Shown here piece by piece: positions 8,027 through 14,719 of a stretch of DNA of 22,972 nucleotides. Under the pieces are notes generated by a model. It did no database searches. It worked only from the letters and a program-made list of their open reading frames with translations, and was not told the DNA's origin. Within the stretch, counting starts at the first letter, position 1, and each line of letters starts with the position of its first letter. The stretch is from a virus, in the IMG/VR virus record IMGVR_UViG_3300022752_000410, positions 1 to 22,972 of that record. One strand, written 5' to 3'. The position numbers and the translations under genes were made by a program.

Positions 8027-8503
8027 TTAAGCCTTTAAGTCAGGATTCCCAATATTAGTTCCAATTGTACCATAGAAATCAACTGGTCCTGGCTGGCGGT
8101 TGAACGCTACATTCTGCTCAACTGAGCTATAGGGCGATGTGCCATAAAGACGCTCGAACTGCCTAGTCATCTGATCGCCCAATCCGCGATTCAAGGCATA
8201 CGCTTGTGGACTAGTCTCATACTGCCTGCGGAGCGATTCTAGGGTGCGCTGTGGTCCGTATTGACGTTCAAGTTGCATCCCAGCTTGCACGCCTGCCTGC
8301 TGGTCTAGGGCTGATAACTGGCGTTCCAAACCGCGCTGTTGGGGGAGATATTGAATACGAAGCTTATTTTCAAGCTGTGCCATCTCTGGTGCTTTTTCAA
8401 TATAAGTCTCAATATTCTTCTTGTACGCCTCTGCATTGGCCTGCGCTACCGCTGCTGGATCGGGCGGGGGCGGAGGTGCAGGAATTGAAGGTCCTCCACC
8501 CAT
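8027..8503 (-). CDS. polyproline-start helical virion protein
   Basis: The product has 158 residues and starts MGGGPSIPAPPPPPDPAAVA, with five Pro in a row at residues 10-14. A helical, Gln/Arg/Leu-rich body follows (RGLERQLSALDQQAGVQAGM), and the C-terminus is less regular. A Gly- and Pro-rich start with a helical body is common in small phage internal or neck proteins next to the tail-tube genes. The five-Pro run so near the start should make translation depend on EF-P. No membrane segment or enzyme motif was seen. The coupled start is TAA-T-ATG. The function is not recognised beyond probable virion protein. Confidence 0.5.
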   Translation of the reverse strand: MGGGPSIPAPPPPPDPAAVAQANAEAYKKNIETYIEKAPEMAQLENKLRIQYLPQQRGLERQLSALDQQAGVQAGMQLERQYGPQRTLESLRRQYETSPQAYALNRGLGDQMTRQFERLYGTSPYSSVEQNVAFNRQPGPVDFYGTIGTNIGNPDLKA

Positions 8504-8504
8504 A

Positions 8505-8873
8505 TTAAACTCTAGCCTTTCGCATAAATGTCATATAGTCGTAACTCCTTGGTTTACCAGAACGATTAAAGGTGATCCGCTTGCGAGGACCAAAACGCTC
8601 CCAAAGGAGCAACAGCAAGCATCTCAAGGATTTAGCACCTTTTGAGGAGATAGTCAAATCAACAAACACATTCTGACCATCTTCGCTATGCACATAATGA
8701 TTAGGCTCTTGCCCATCCTTTATGCACCTAGCTAAAGCCACACCAGCAATACCATCCTTATCCTCGACTACGCCAACCATACCCTGCTTCTCAAACCAGC
8801 CAAACCACTCAGCCAGGTTAGGCCACATAGCCTCTGGAACACCGCTTTGCTCAATATACTCTACAGCCGTCAT
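8505..8873 (-). CDS. GNAT-like small protein after tail tubular B (gp13-like position)
   Basis: I place the start at the ATG at 8873, giving 122 residues (MTAVEYIEQSG...). That ATG overlaps the stop of the tail tubular B gene as ATGA. A start at 8978 is possible in frame but would overlap the upstream gene by 109 bases, and its extra 35 residues look like out-of-frame shadow. The body reads as alternating strands and helices: GVVEDKDGIAGVALAR, then NVFVDLTISSKGAKSLRCLL, a Leu-rich helix, and ITFNRSGKPRSYDY with a basic tail. This is the rough shape of a GNAT acetyltransferase, and small GNAT-like proteins (for example T7 gp13) occur after tail-tube genes. The usual acetyl-CoA loop (Q/R-x-x-G-x-G/A) is not clear, so it may be a structural relative without activity. 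Confidence 0.5.
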   Translation of the reverse strand: MTAVEYIEQSGVPEAMWPNLAEWFGWFEKQGMVGVVEDKDGIAGVALARCIKDGQEPNHYVHSEDGQNVFVDLTISSKGAKSLRCLLLLLWERFGPRKRITFNRSGKPRSYDYMTFMRKARV

Positions 8874-10723
8874 ATTGTTTGCTGGATCTGGACTGTGTCT
8901 GGATTGGCAGCAGCCATGATCTGGCGGATGGCCATCTTGTTTGCTGAACTGGAAATCTTGATATTGATTAAACGCCACTTCTCGTACTTACGAAGATCGC
9001 TGGCAAGCTTCTTTTTGACCGAGGACGGAAGGACGGCTGGCAGTGTAAATGGCAGGGTTAGGGTTGAGCTTGCTATGTTTATATTGGGAGCAACGCTGAC
9101 ATCCCCAACATCAACGTCACGCTGGATAAATACGTTCGCATCGCTTGAGAATGAGTTGTCAAATACAATCTCAAAGTGACTGCCATACTTGAGAGAAAAG
9201 GGATCGCCAAAGTTAAAGTCCTTGGTTCTTACGAAGGACTCATAAGCCACGCCTGCATCAACGTAATCGGCGGCAGTGGTTCCAGCGGGAGTCTTGTATC
9301 CAGAATACTTGTTGATAACTCCAGTTGTGCCTTTAAGCATCAACCTTGAGCCTTCAGCGTTAAAATTCGTTAAGGCAAACTGCATTACCTTGGGAGTCCA
9401 AGTTCCCTCAAACGCCCCTAGCGCGGTGTTGTACACAAGCAAAGTATCGTTGGTATCATTGGCTTCAGTAGGCACAGCCAGAAAGTATCTATTGTCGTAA
9501 TACATGGCAGTAGATACTGCGATAGCCTGTGTGTTGATGCTCTGAATAACGTCCTTAACTATTTCGGAAATGGGTATGCCAACCGAGCTAAAGTCATCCG
9601 CTACTGATCGCACCAGCGACCTAATGCCATTGTCGGACAAGAACAATATATCGCTACTCACTTGAACCGCAGTGCCAGTGGCAACGCACCCTGTATTGTT
9701 GGATATGATGGACACAATCCAATCCGCTGCTGTGACTGCATCGCTTGGTACATCCACTTGGAATACCCTGCGCTTCTTGAATACAATGATCCTATTCTTG
9801 TAGTACGGAACGATTGCAGTTATTTCGTCACCATCATCGCCGTTGACAACGATGCTGTTGGTTGTTGCCCATACAGAAGGATCAAGAATGTCGGAGGCAT
9901 AAAGTGTGTTTCGATTAGATCCAGAACCAACTGCAAACAGCCTATTCTCCGTGTTAATCAGGAGCCTCAAGCCTTGTGGTGGTGGGCTTACAGTAGCTGT
10001 AGCAGTCGCGCCTGACCCATTGCCAACGATTGTGATTGTAGGTGCTGCCAAATAACCAGAACCACCATCAACAACAGTCACGCCTGTTACCGCCCCACCA
10101 GCAACTGTTGTAATAAAGGTTGGCACTGTCCCGCCCAAATTGGGTCCAGTAGCAATTGCCGTTGCGCTGGTGTATCCGCTTCCAGCAGTAGTAACTGTTA
10201 CAGCGCGAACCTTGCCCCCTTGCCTTGTAATAATGCTACCATCCCAATAATGAAAGTCTCCGTCAGCATCGGCTAGGTACATCTTGTCGTTAAACTGAGC
10301 CATCGAAACTTCAGTTGCGCTGTTGACTGAATAACCATTAGCCCACTGCTGAGTTGTGTAAGAGGCCCATGTGTTTGTTAATTGAAGCCAAGTAGCATCG
10401 ATTGGATGCATGGTTGCAGTGCCATTTGAATCAATGCTAAAGAACCTTCCGTTGGTTACAGTAAGCAACTGCTCGTTGGCAGCAGTCTCGTAGTAACGCA
10501 TCCCACCTACAGAACCAACCGCGCTTGTTGCAGTAGTGCAAAAGTTTGTTGTACCAACGCGAGTTTCAAGATTGCCCTTTGGAGAAAGGGTCATGTTGGA
10601 CAACTGCTGTACTTGGTTCTCGGCTAGTAAGTCAGATTGCAGGCCGCTGGCTTGACCGCCTAAAAAGCTTCTAATGCCGTCAAACGCCAAGAGATCGTCT
10701 AGGTTATTGTCGTAGTAAGGCAT
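8870..10723 (-). CDS. tail tubular protein B-like nozzle protein with GSGY-repeat insertion
   Basis: The protein has 617 residues. The N-terminus has the pattern GLQSDLLAENQVQQLSNMTL, SPKGNLETRVGT and GGMRYYET, which I know from podovirus tail tubular B / nozzle proteins (beta-propeller build). The propeller continues with LYLADADGDF-type and LLINTENRLFAVG-type strands and TLYASDILDPSVWA. Between these, at residues about 169-250, is a foreign-looking block with two copies of a 40-residue unit: KVRAVTVTTAGSGYT and AVTGVTVVDGGSGYLAAPTI. It would form the lower tail tube and mediate DNA passage, acting with the tail tubular A-like protein encoded just before it. There is a strong Shine-Dalgarno (GGGAGG, five bases before the ATG). 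Its stop overlaps the next start as ATGA. Confidence 0.7.
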   Translation of the reverse strand: MPYYDNNLDDLLAFDGIRSFLGGQASGLQSDLLAENQVQQLSNMTLSPKGNLETRVGTTNFCTTATSAVGSVGGMRYYETAANEQLLTVTNGRFFSIDSNGTATMHPIDATWLQLTNTWASYTTQQWANGYSVNSATEVSMAQFNDKMYLADADGDFHYWDGSIITRQGGKVRAVTVTTAGSGYTSATAIATGPNLGGTVPTFITTVAGGAVTGVTVVDGGSGYLAAPTITIVGNGSGATATATVSPPPQGLRLLINTENRLFAVGSGSNRNTLYASDILDPSVWATTNSIVVNGDDGDEITAIVPYYKNRIIVFKKRRVFQVDVPSDAVTAADWIVSIISNNTGCVATGTAVQVSSDILFLSDNGIRSLVRSVADDFSSVGIPISEIVKDVIQSINTQAIAVSTAMYYDNRYFLAVPTEANDTNDTLLVYNTALGAFEGTWTPKVMQFALTNFNAEGSRLMLKGTTGVINKYSGYKTPAGTTAADYVDAGVAYESFVRTKDFNFGDPFSLKYGSHFEIVFDNSFSSDANVFIQRDVDVGDVSVAPNINIASSTLTLPFTLPAVLPSSVKKKLASDLRKYEKWRLINIKISSSANKMAIRQIMAAANPDTVQIQQTI

Positions 10724-10735
10724 GACTGCCTCCCT

Positions 10736-11434
10736 TTAAGCCGAGAACATTTCTTCTATGGTTAGCTCGCCTAAACTTTGCGGAGTGATCTGCTTGATAC
10801 CGCCAACCTGGCTCAACTCGTAGTTAGCCATAGCTGCAAGGTCAGAGTTGGCAGTCTGCGTGATGGCCTGCGCCTTGGCATACTGCCGTTCACGCTCTAG
10901 GGCATCGGAATGGGTTAAGGCCAGAACCAAGTGATGAACGTGGGGCAGGCGAAGTTCATCATTCAAAGCCGAATCAGAAGGAGGAAAGTCAACGATGTAA
11001 TTTGTCCTAGTAAGACACTTTAGCTTTTCCACTACACGCAATGGGATTGTGCCAGATGTAGCAAGCCTTGGATAAAGGTTTAGCTGTGCAACGCCACTGC
11101 TGTTACGGCCAGTAAAATGATATGTATCTGGATCGCCAGTGCGAGCATCGTCAAGCAAGCCTGGGTCTTGGCTGATGATCGTGGCCAGATCAATCGGATC
11201 AACCTCTGCATCGTTGTAAGCAACCGAGAGAGGGGTCTCGACATTCGTGCCTAGCGTGATTTGCCTATTTGTTCCAACTGAGTAGGTCGAGTTGGTTACA
11301 GTCTCACGCCAAGGCGCAAAGTCCCATACTCGGCGGTAAGCCAAGCTTGCGGCTTTCTGCAAGAAGGTAAGCGTATCGGCATCGGTCTTGCCAATCTTCT
11401 CGCCTGCGTATTGGGCGATTTCAGTTAGGGTCAT
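10736..11434 (-). CDS. tail tubular protein A-like head-tail adaptor
   Basis: The protein has 232 residues. The start TLTEIAQYAGEKIGKTDADT continues into a helix with KAASLAYRRVWDFAPWRET; a beta-rich middle follows (DPDTYHFTGRNSSGVAQLNL, YPRLATSGTIPLRVV), and the C-terminus is helical (HHLVLALTHSDALERERQYA). This length and alternating layout fit the gp11 / tail tubular A family that forms the ring between portal and nozzle in short-tailed phages. It precedes the tail tubular B-like gene by 12 bases, as in T7-type genomes. No good Shine-Dalgarno lies before its ATG; instead the ATG follows directly the stop codon of a 32-residue gene, which suggests coupling. Confidence 0.65.
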   Translation of the reverse strand: MTLTEIAQYAGEKIGKTDADTLTFLQKAASLAYRRVWDFAPWRETVTNSTYSVGTNRQITLGTNVETPLSVAYNDAEVDPIDLATIISQDPGLLDDARTGDPDTYHFTGRNSSGVAQLNLYPRLATSGTIPLRVVEKLKCLTRTNYIVDFPPSDSALNDELRLPHVHHLVLALTHSDALERERQYAKAQAITQTANSDLAAMANYELSQVGGIKQITPQSLGELTIEEMFSA

Positions 11435-11533
11435 TTAGTTCGATGAAATTGAATTAGGATCAATCTCGACTTCGTTTTCATCAAAGTATTTTACTTCGCC
11501 AGTTGTGCAATTTGATTCAATTCTTGCTATCAT
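11435..11533 (-). CDS. 32-residue ORF between tail fibre and tail tubular A genes
   Basis: The frame translates as MIARIESNCTTGEVKYFDEN followed by EVEIDPNSISSN and a TAA. It fills the gap between the neighbouring genes exactly: the start lies three bases after the tail fibre stop, and its stop touches the next ATG (TAAATG). A Shine-Dalgarno GAAGGA sits six bases upstream, and the downstream gene lacks one of its own, so translation through this ORF may feed that gene. The product is acidic with no TM segment. It may be a small virion protein or a mainly coupling leader; I do not recognise it. Confidence 0.55.
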   Translation of the reverse strand: MIARIESNCTTGEVKYFDENEVEIDPNSISSN

Positions 11534-11536
11534 AAA

Positions 11537-12766
11537 TTATCCTTCGTACAGTATGTTGACTGAGCCAGCATCAAATGTATCTGTTCCGTTTACTGTGGTT
11601 ATGCGAACTCGATCAAGAGTTGCGGAAAGAGATTTTGTTCCACCAACAAGAGTCATGTACGCGGTAGGCGTTGGTGTCGCAAGAATGCCACCTATTGCCC
11701 AAGTATTAGCCGAACTTGAAAGCAAATTAAGAGTAGCATGACCACTTATCGCTACGCCAGACACGGCATCCGTTCTAATTGTAAAACTTGCTGTATAAAG
11801 TGATGTTGATATACCCGATGGGGATATAAGTGAACTTGCTGCGTTGTAACCAGAGGTTTCAACTCCACCCGAATCGCCGAGTTGTATTGCAGGCAAACTA
11901 GCTCCATTTGTTGAAACTTGGTCAAACATTACAGTAATCCGCTTCACCCAACTAGGAATGCTGGTAAAGTCAATTGCCGTTCCGCTGGTAGATGCAACAG
12001 CAGTAGCAGATGTGAATGGTTGCGACAACTTAGCTGGAGTTATCGATCCGTCCGCAGGAGTCGATGAGAATGTTCCAGTTGTTGCTGAAGTAATCCTACC
12101 CTTTGCGTCTACAGTTATAAATGGAATCGCTGTTACGCTTCCATAGGTTCCAGCCGTTGCTCCGCTTGTTGCAAGCGTTGCTGTTCCTTGACTAATTGTG
12201 AAGTCACCAGCAAGCGTAGTTGACAGATTGCCAATTGTTCCAGTAGTGCTGTTGAGTGTAGCAATCGTTCCAGTAGTGCTGTTAAATGTTCCAATCGTTC
12301 CAGTACTCGCTGTAAGCGTCTGAACTGTTCCATTGGTGATATTGGCCGCAGTAGATGTAGTCGTTCCAGCAGTAAGCGTTGGGATGGTCCCAAGCGTGAT
12401 GTTGGCGGTGCTGGAGGTTAGGTTGGTAATTGTACCAGTAGTAATGGTTGCGCTGGTGCTTACTGTGCGATTGCCCGTAGCAGTTCCGTAGGTGAGCGCA
12501 CCAGATAGGTTTAGGCCAGTATATGTTCCAACAGAAAGAGCATCGTCAAACAAGTTCTGAACTGTTGCACGCCTAGGCGCGCCTGTATCAGAAACTCCGC
12601 CAACAGCAATTAGAATCTGATCGGCAGTTCCCACTGTTGTTAATTCTGTCTGGGTTGTAATTAGGCCAGCGTAGATCCCCGTATCATCAATAAGGTTATG
12701 CAGGCCAGCAGCAGTGACAGTGCCGTTAGTGGCAAATGTTTGGGTTCTATTTAGAATTGTTGCCAT
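11537..12766 (-). CDS. tail fibre protein with repeat shaft and jelly-roll-like C-terminal domain
   Basis: The protein has 409 residues. The N-terminus (GTVTAAGLHNLIDDTGIYAG ... APRRATVQNLF) is of the kind found at the attachment end of many phage fibres. Residues about 100-195 are a Thr/Ser/Gly/Ile shaft with imperfect 10-residue repeats (FNSTTGTIAT, LNSTTGTIGN). From about 265 comes a compact beta domain with SIPSWVKRITVMFDQVS, GDSGGVETSGYN, GHATLNL and a DRVRITTVNGTDTFDAGS ending, a receptor-binding or tip-type C-terminal domain that recurs in phage fibres. It would bind the host surface. The stop of the preceding fibre gene is three bases upstream (TAATTTATG) and the Shine-Dalgarno is poor (AGG 15 bases away), so coupling is likely. 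Confidence 0.65.
   Translation of the reverse strand: MATILNRTQTFATNGTVTAAGLHNLIDDTGIYAGLITTQTELTTVGTADQILIAVGGVSDTGAPRRATVQNLFDDALSVGTYTGLNLSGALTYGTATGNRTVSTSATITTGTITNLTSSTANITLGTIPTLTAGTTTSTAANITNGTVQTLTASTGTIGTFNSTTGTIATLNSTTGTIGNLSTTLAGDFTISQGTATLATSGATAGTYGSVTAIPFITVDAKGRITSATTGTFSSTPADGSITPAKLSQPFTSATAVASTSGTAIDFTSIPSWVKRITVMFDQVSTNGASLPAIQLGDSGGVETSGYNAASSLISPSGISTSLYTASFTIRTDAVSGVAISGHATLNLLSSSANTWAIGGILATPTPTAYMTLVGGTKSLSATLDRVRITTVNGTDTFDAGSVNILYEG
12241..12330. repeat. three imperfect 30-base tandem repeats in the tail fibre shaft
   Basis: Units 12241-12270 and 12271-12300 are close copies (CAGTAGTGCTGTT...CAATCGTTC) and 12301-12330 is a more diverged third. On the minus strand each encodes ten residues of the type x-x-NSTTGTI-x. 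In-frame length ensures that gain or loss of a unit keeps the gene open. Confidence 0.65.
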
Positions 12767-12769
12767 AAA

Positions 12770-13558
12770 TTAAGCTGTAAACCTCATTGCGGTTGCGTAA
12801 AGCGTGCCAGCGGGGATTGTTCCATGTGAAATTGTATCTGTATTAAGAATTGTGTATCTAATAACATTTGCACCCTCAACCCTAAATTGGCTCATCATTC
12901 TTGCTCCTGCCGTGCCAAGTCCTGCAGTACCAGAGCTTGAGCTAAGTGAGTTAAGTCCGCCCAAGACAATATCTCCAATTGCTGCACCAGAAACTGTAAA
13001 TGTTCCAGTTGTTATATTTGATCCACTTGTTATTGAGTCAAGGTCTTGAAGTGTTGCGCCAGTAAATGCAGCAGTTCCATAATTAAATGCTGTAACTCCG
13101 CCAGTAGAGCCAGTAATTCTGGCTGTACCAAATGTAGCAGAAGCAATCGTTGATACGTTTACTGACTCAGTTCCAATTGAAGCCGTGCTTACAGAAATTG
13201 TACCCAGCGTGCTTGTTCCAGTAGAGGATGTAAAGCCAGTAGCAAAGGTTGTTACGCCGTTGACGGTTGGGATTGTTGCGGTGCTAATCGTTGCTGTGCT
13301 GATTGTGGCTGTGCTGATTGTGGCTGTACCAATCGTAACCGTGCCAGTAGTAGCAGAAATGCTGGAGCTAAAGGTGGCTGCGCCAGTAACCGAAAGAGAG
13401 CCTGTGCTGCTCACGCCTCCTGTGGATAGTTGAAGCGCGGAGGATACGTTGTTGCCATCGGTGATGGTCTGTATCGTGCCGTCAATGCCAGTGGTGCCGC
13501 TAGTCTTAATTAGTTGGACGTAACTGGTAGAAATGTTCTGTGTTCCAAGTGTGGGCAT
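12770..13558 (-). CDS. repeat-rich tail fibre or tail appendage protein
   Basis: The protein has 262 residues and almost wholly small beta-formers (Thr, Ser, Gly, Ile, Ala). The N-terminus (MPTLGTQNISTSYVQLIKTS) leads to a shaft containing five 5-residue units of the type [GS]-T-[AV]-T-I near residues 72-96, then less regular TG- and ST-rich repeats. The C-terminal 45 residues (MSQFRVEGANVIRYTILNTD and onward) look like a folded end domain. A triple-stranded beta fibre or beta-helix is likely. With the next gene it forms a pair of fibre subunits; they may interlock, or one may be an adaptor. AGGAG lies five bases before the ATG. Confidence 0.55.
   Translation of the reverse strand: MPTLGTQNISTSYVQLIKTSGTTGIDGTIQTITDGNNVSSALQLSTGGVSSTGSLSVTGAATFSSSISATTGTVTIGTATISTATISTATISTATIPTVNGVTTFATGFTSSTGTSTLGTISVSTASIGTESVNVSTIASATFGTARITGSTGGVTAFNYGTAAFTGATLQDLDSITSGSNITTGTFTVSGAAIGDIVLGGLNSLSSSSGTAGLGTAGARMMSQFRVEGANVIRYTILNTDTISHGTIPAGTLYATAMRFTA
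13271..13345. repeat. five 15-base tandem repeats encoding [GS]T[AV]TI
   Basis: Units begin at 13271, 13286, 13301, 13316 and 13331. The two central ones share GATTGTGGCTGT exactly and the outer ones differ at a few bases. Read on the minus strand they encode GTVTI, GTATI, STATI, STATI and STATI. The array is in frame, inside the fibre shaft. Confidence 0.75.
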
Positions 13559-13566
13559 TTAGTCTC

Positions 13567-13815
13567 CTAGTTAGAAAGGCGGTTTTTAAGGACATCCCAG
13601 GCCATCGAGCAAGCAAGCCCTATCAGCCCAGCTACAGCCAGAACCTTCGTCCGTAAGTGTTCTAGCGCACCTAATCTATTAGCAACATCCCCGTGGAAAG
13701 CAAGTGACCTTTCGATCATTGATATAAGCGTCATTTGGCGTTCTTCCATCCTGGCAAGTCGCTCTGACACGTTGGCAACCTTGTCCCTAAGATCCGAAAC
13801 CTCATCAAGACTCAC
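13567..13815 (-). CDS. XhlA-like small membrane protein (coiled coil plus one TM; holin-associated candidate)
   Basis: The protein has 82 residues. Residues 1-38 form a coiled coil (DKVANVSERLARMEERQMTL), and residues about 56-75 one hydrophobic helix (TKVLAVAGLIGLACSMAWDV) ending in a basic NRL. This coiled coil plus C-terminal TM layout is typical of XhlA / haemolysin-type phage membrane proteins that work with holins. The start is GTG at 13815, supported by GGAGGGTAAGGG just upstream; it overlaps the preceding gene by 11 bases. It may help lysis or be a membrane-anchored virion part; I favour lysis-associated, with moderate certainty. Confidence 0.55.
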   Translation of the reverse strand: MSLDEVSDLRDKVANVSERLARMEERQMTLISMIERSLAFHGDVANRLGALEHLRTKVLAVAGLIGLACSMAWDVLKNRLSN

Positions 13816-14083
13816 GACCCTTACCCTCCAGGTATCTTAGTGAAACCGCAAGATGGACAACGGCATCCACAACCTCGTCCCGATCTCGCCCTTCCTCGAC
13901 AATCCGCTTGATGCTTCTGTTGACAGAGAGGAGATGCTTTACCTTGCCAATGTACTTTGTTTCCTTGACCATGTTGTTGTTCTCTACGGCAAACTTTAAC
14001 GCCTCCTTGAAACAAGCGTATTCCTTCGCCGTCATTAAGAAACGCAAACTCAAATTGGTCAGCCACATAGCGATGCGTTTCAT
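13805..14083 (-). CDS. small helical protein of unknown function
   Basis: The protein has 92 residues, mostly helical and basic in the middle (MVKETKYIGKVKHLLSVNRS), with a charged end (RDRDEVVDAVVHLAVSLRYL). The ATG at 14083 overlaps the stop of the upstream 44-residue lipoprotein as ATGA; an internal ATG (Met17, MTAKEYACFK) is a possible alternative start. The first 17 residues are weakly hydrophobic, but I would not call them a signal peptide. It lies between two small membrane-related genes and may share their task. No family is recognised. Confidence 0.5.
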   Translation of the reverse strand: MKRIAMWLTNLSLRFLMTAKEYACFKEALKFAVENNNMVKETKYIGKVKHLLSVNRSIKRIVEEGRDRDEVVDAVVHLAVSLRYLEGKGRES

Positions 14084-14214
14084 TTGACATTACCAGCGTC
14101 TTCAGCCGCGCCCATAGTCGGTACATTGGGATATTTTGTGTGGGGCATAGCATTATTATCTGCTGGCTTGGGAGAGCAGGAGCAGAGCAAGAGGGCGATG
14201 AGGAGGAGGGGCAT
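14080..14214 (-). CDS. 44-residue putative lipoprotein (o-spanin-like candidate)
   Basis: The frame translates as MPLLLIALLLCSCSPKPADN followed by NAMPHTKYPNVPTMGAAEDAGNVK. The first ten residues are a very short hydrophobic signal, and LLLC or LCSC provides a Cys in lipobox-like position, followed by a Pro-containing tail. The mature part would be about 32 residues, in the size range of small Rz1-type outer-membrane spanins. The signal lacks the usual positive charge after Met. The start comes one base after the TAA of the upstream gene; the stop overlaps the next start (ATGA), which supports it as a translated member of the operon. Confidence 0.55.
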   Translation of the reverse strand: MPLLLIALLLCSCSPKPADNNAMPHTKYPNVPTMGAAEDAGNVK

Positions 14215-14215
14215 T

Positions 14216-14710
14216 TTAGTAGCAAACAGCTATACCGCCAAACCAGTTATCCCCTGTCTGTGTAAGACTTCCACCGCTTATGTTTTTTATTCTCATTAAA
14301 AGAGAGTAATAACCAGATAATTGTGCATCATCAATTTCTGCTTGGCTAAACCGATGAGCGTAAGTTGATGTAAAATAATACCTATAGTTATTTGATCCGT
14401 TGTTGTAGTTTTGAGTGGCCGCTACATCTATTAAAACTTCGGCTTGTGCGCCTGACGCATTTCCAAAACCTACATTGGCGGTTGTTAAATATTGTAGGAA
14501 TGAAAATTGAAAACTGTTGGCAACTGGGTTGGTCGTAAATGCAAGCATCATCCCCCTTAATTCAACGGAACGAACCCAGCTTGGAATTGATACTTGAGCA
14601 GTATTTACATTTTGAAATGGCCTAATGTTGAGGTATGCGTTATTTGCCACAACCCCGCTTTGCCCAAGCTGGAGTGGTATCCAAAGTTCCCTTCTTCTAA
14701 AAATCGGCAT
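14216..14710 (-). CDS. beta-rich virion or tail appendage protein sharing a fibre-tip-like pattern
   Basis: The protein has 164 residues: a basic start (MPIFRRRELWIPLQLGQSGV) and then beta-strand-like sequence rich in Asn, Ser, Phe and Tyr (QVSIPSWVRSVELRGMMLAF). The SIPSWV-x2-[VI] element is also at the start of the C-terminal domain of the fibre encoded at 11537-12766, and both continue into a jelly-roll-like series of strands. I infer a similar fold, perhaps a short fibre tip or a head decoration. No enzyme motif was seen. The start is supported by TTAGGAG six bases upstream. Confidence 0.5.
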   Translation of the reverse strand: MPIFRRRELWIPLQLGQSGVVANNAYLNIRPFQNVNTAQVSIPSWVRSVELRGMMLAFTTNPVANSFQFSFLQYLTTANVGFGNASGAQAEVLIDVAATQNYNNGSNNYRYYFTSTYAHRFSQAEIDDAQLSGYYSLLMRIKNISGGSLTQTGDNWFGGIAVCY

Positions 14711-14719
14711 CGCCTACTC

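Noticed and set aside
8505-8978. Longer start for the GNAT-like gene (157 residues)
   Set aside because: It would overlap the tail tubular B-like gene by 109 bases; the ATG at 8873 makes the ATGA overlap common in this operon, and the extra residues look out-of-frame.
13271-13345. Possible CRISPR-like array
   Set aside because: Units are 15 bases with no spacers and are in frame within a fibre gene.
13821-14225. 134-residue minus-strand frame across the lipoprotein and 92-residue genes
   Set aside because: It is Cys/Arg/Ser-rich with no structure, whereas two smaller frames in the region join by ATGA and have sensible properties.
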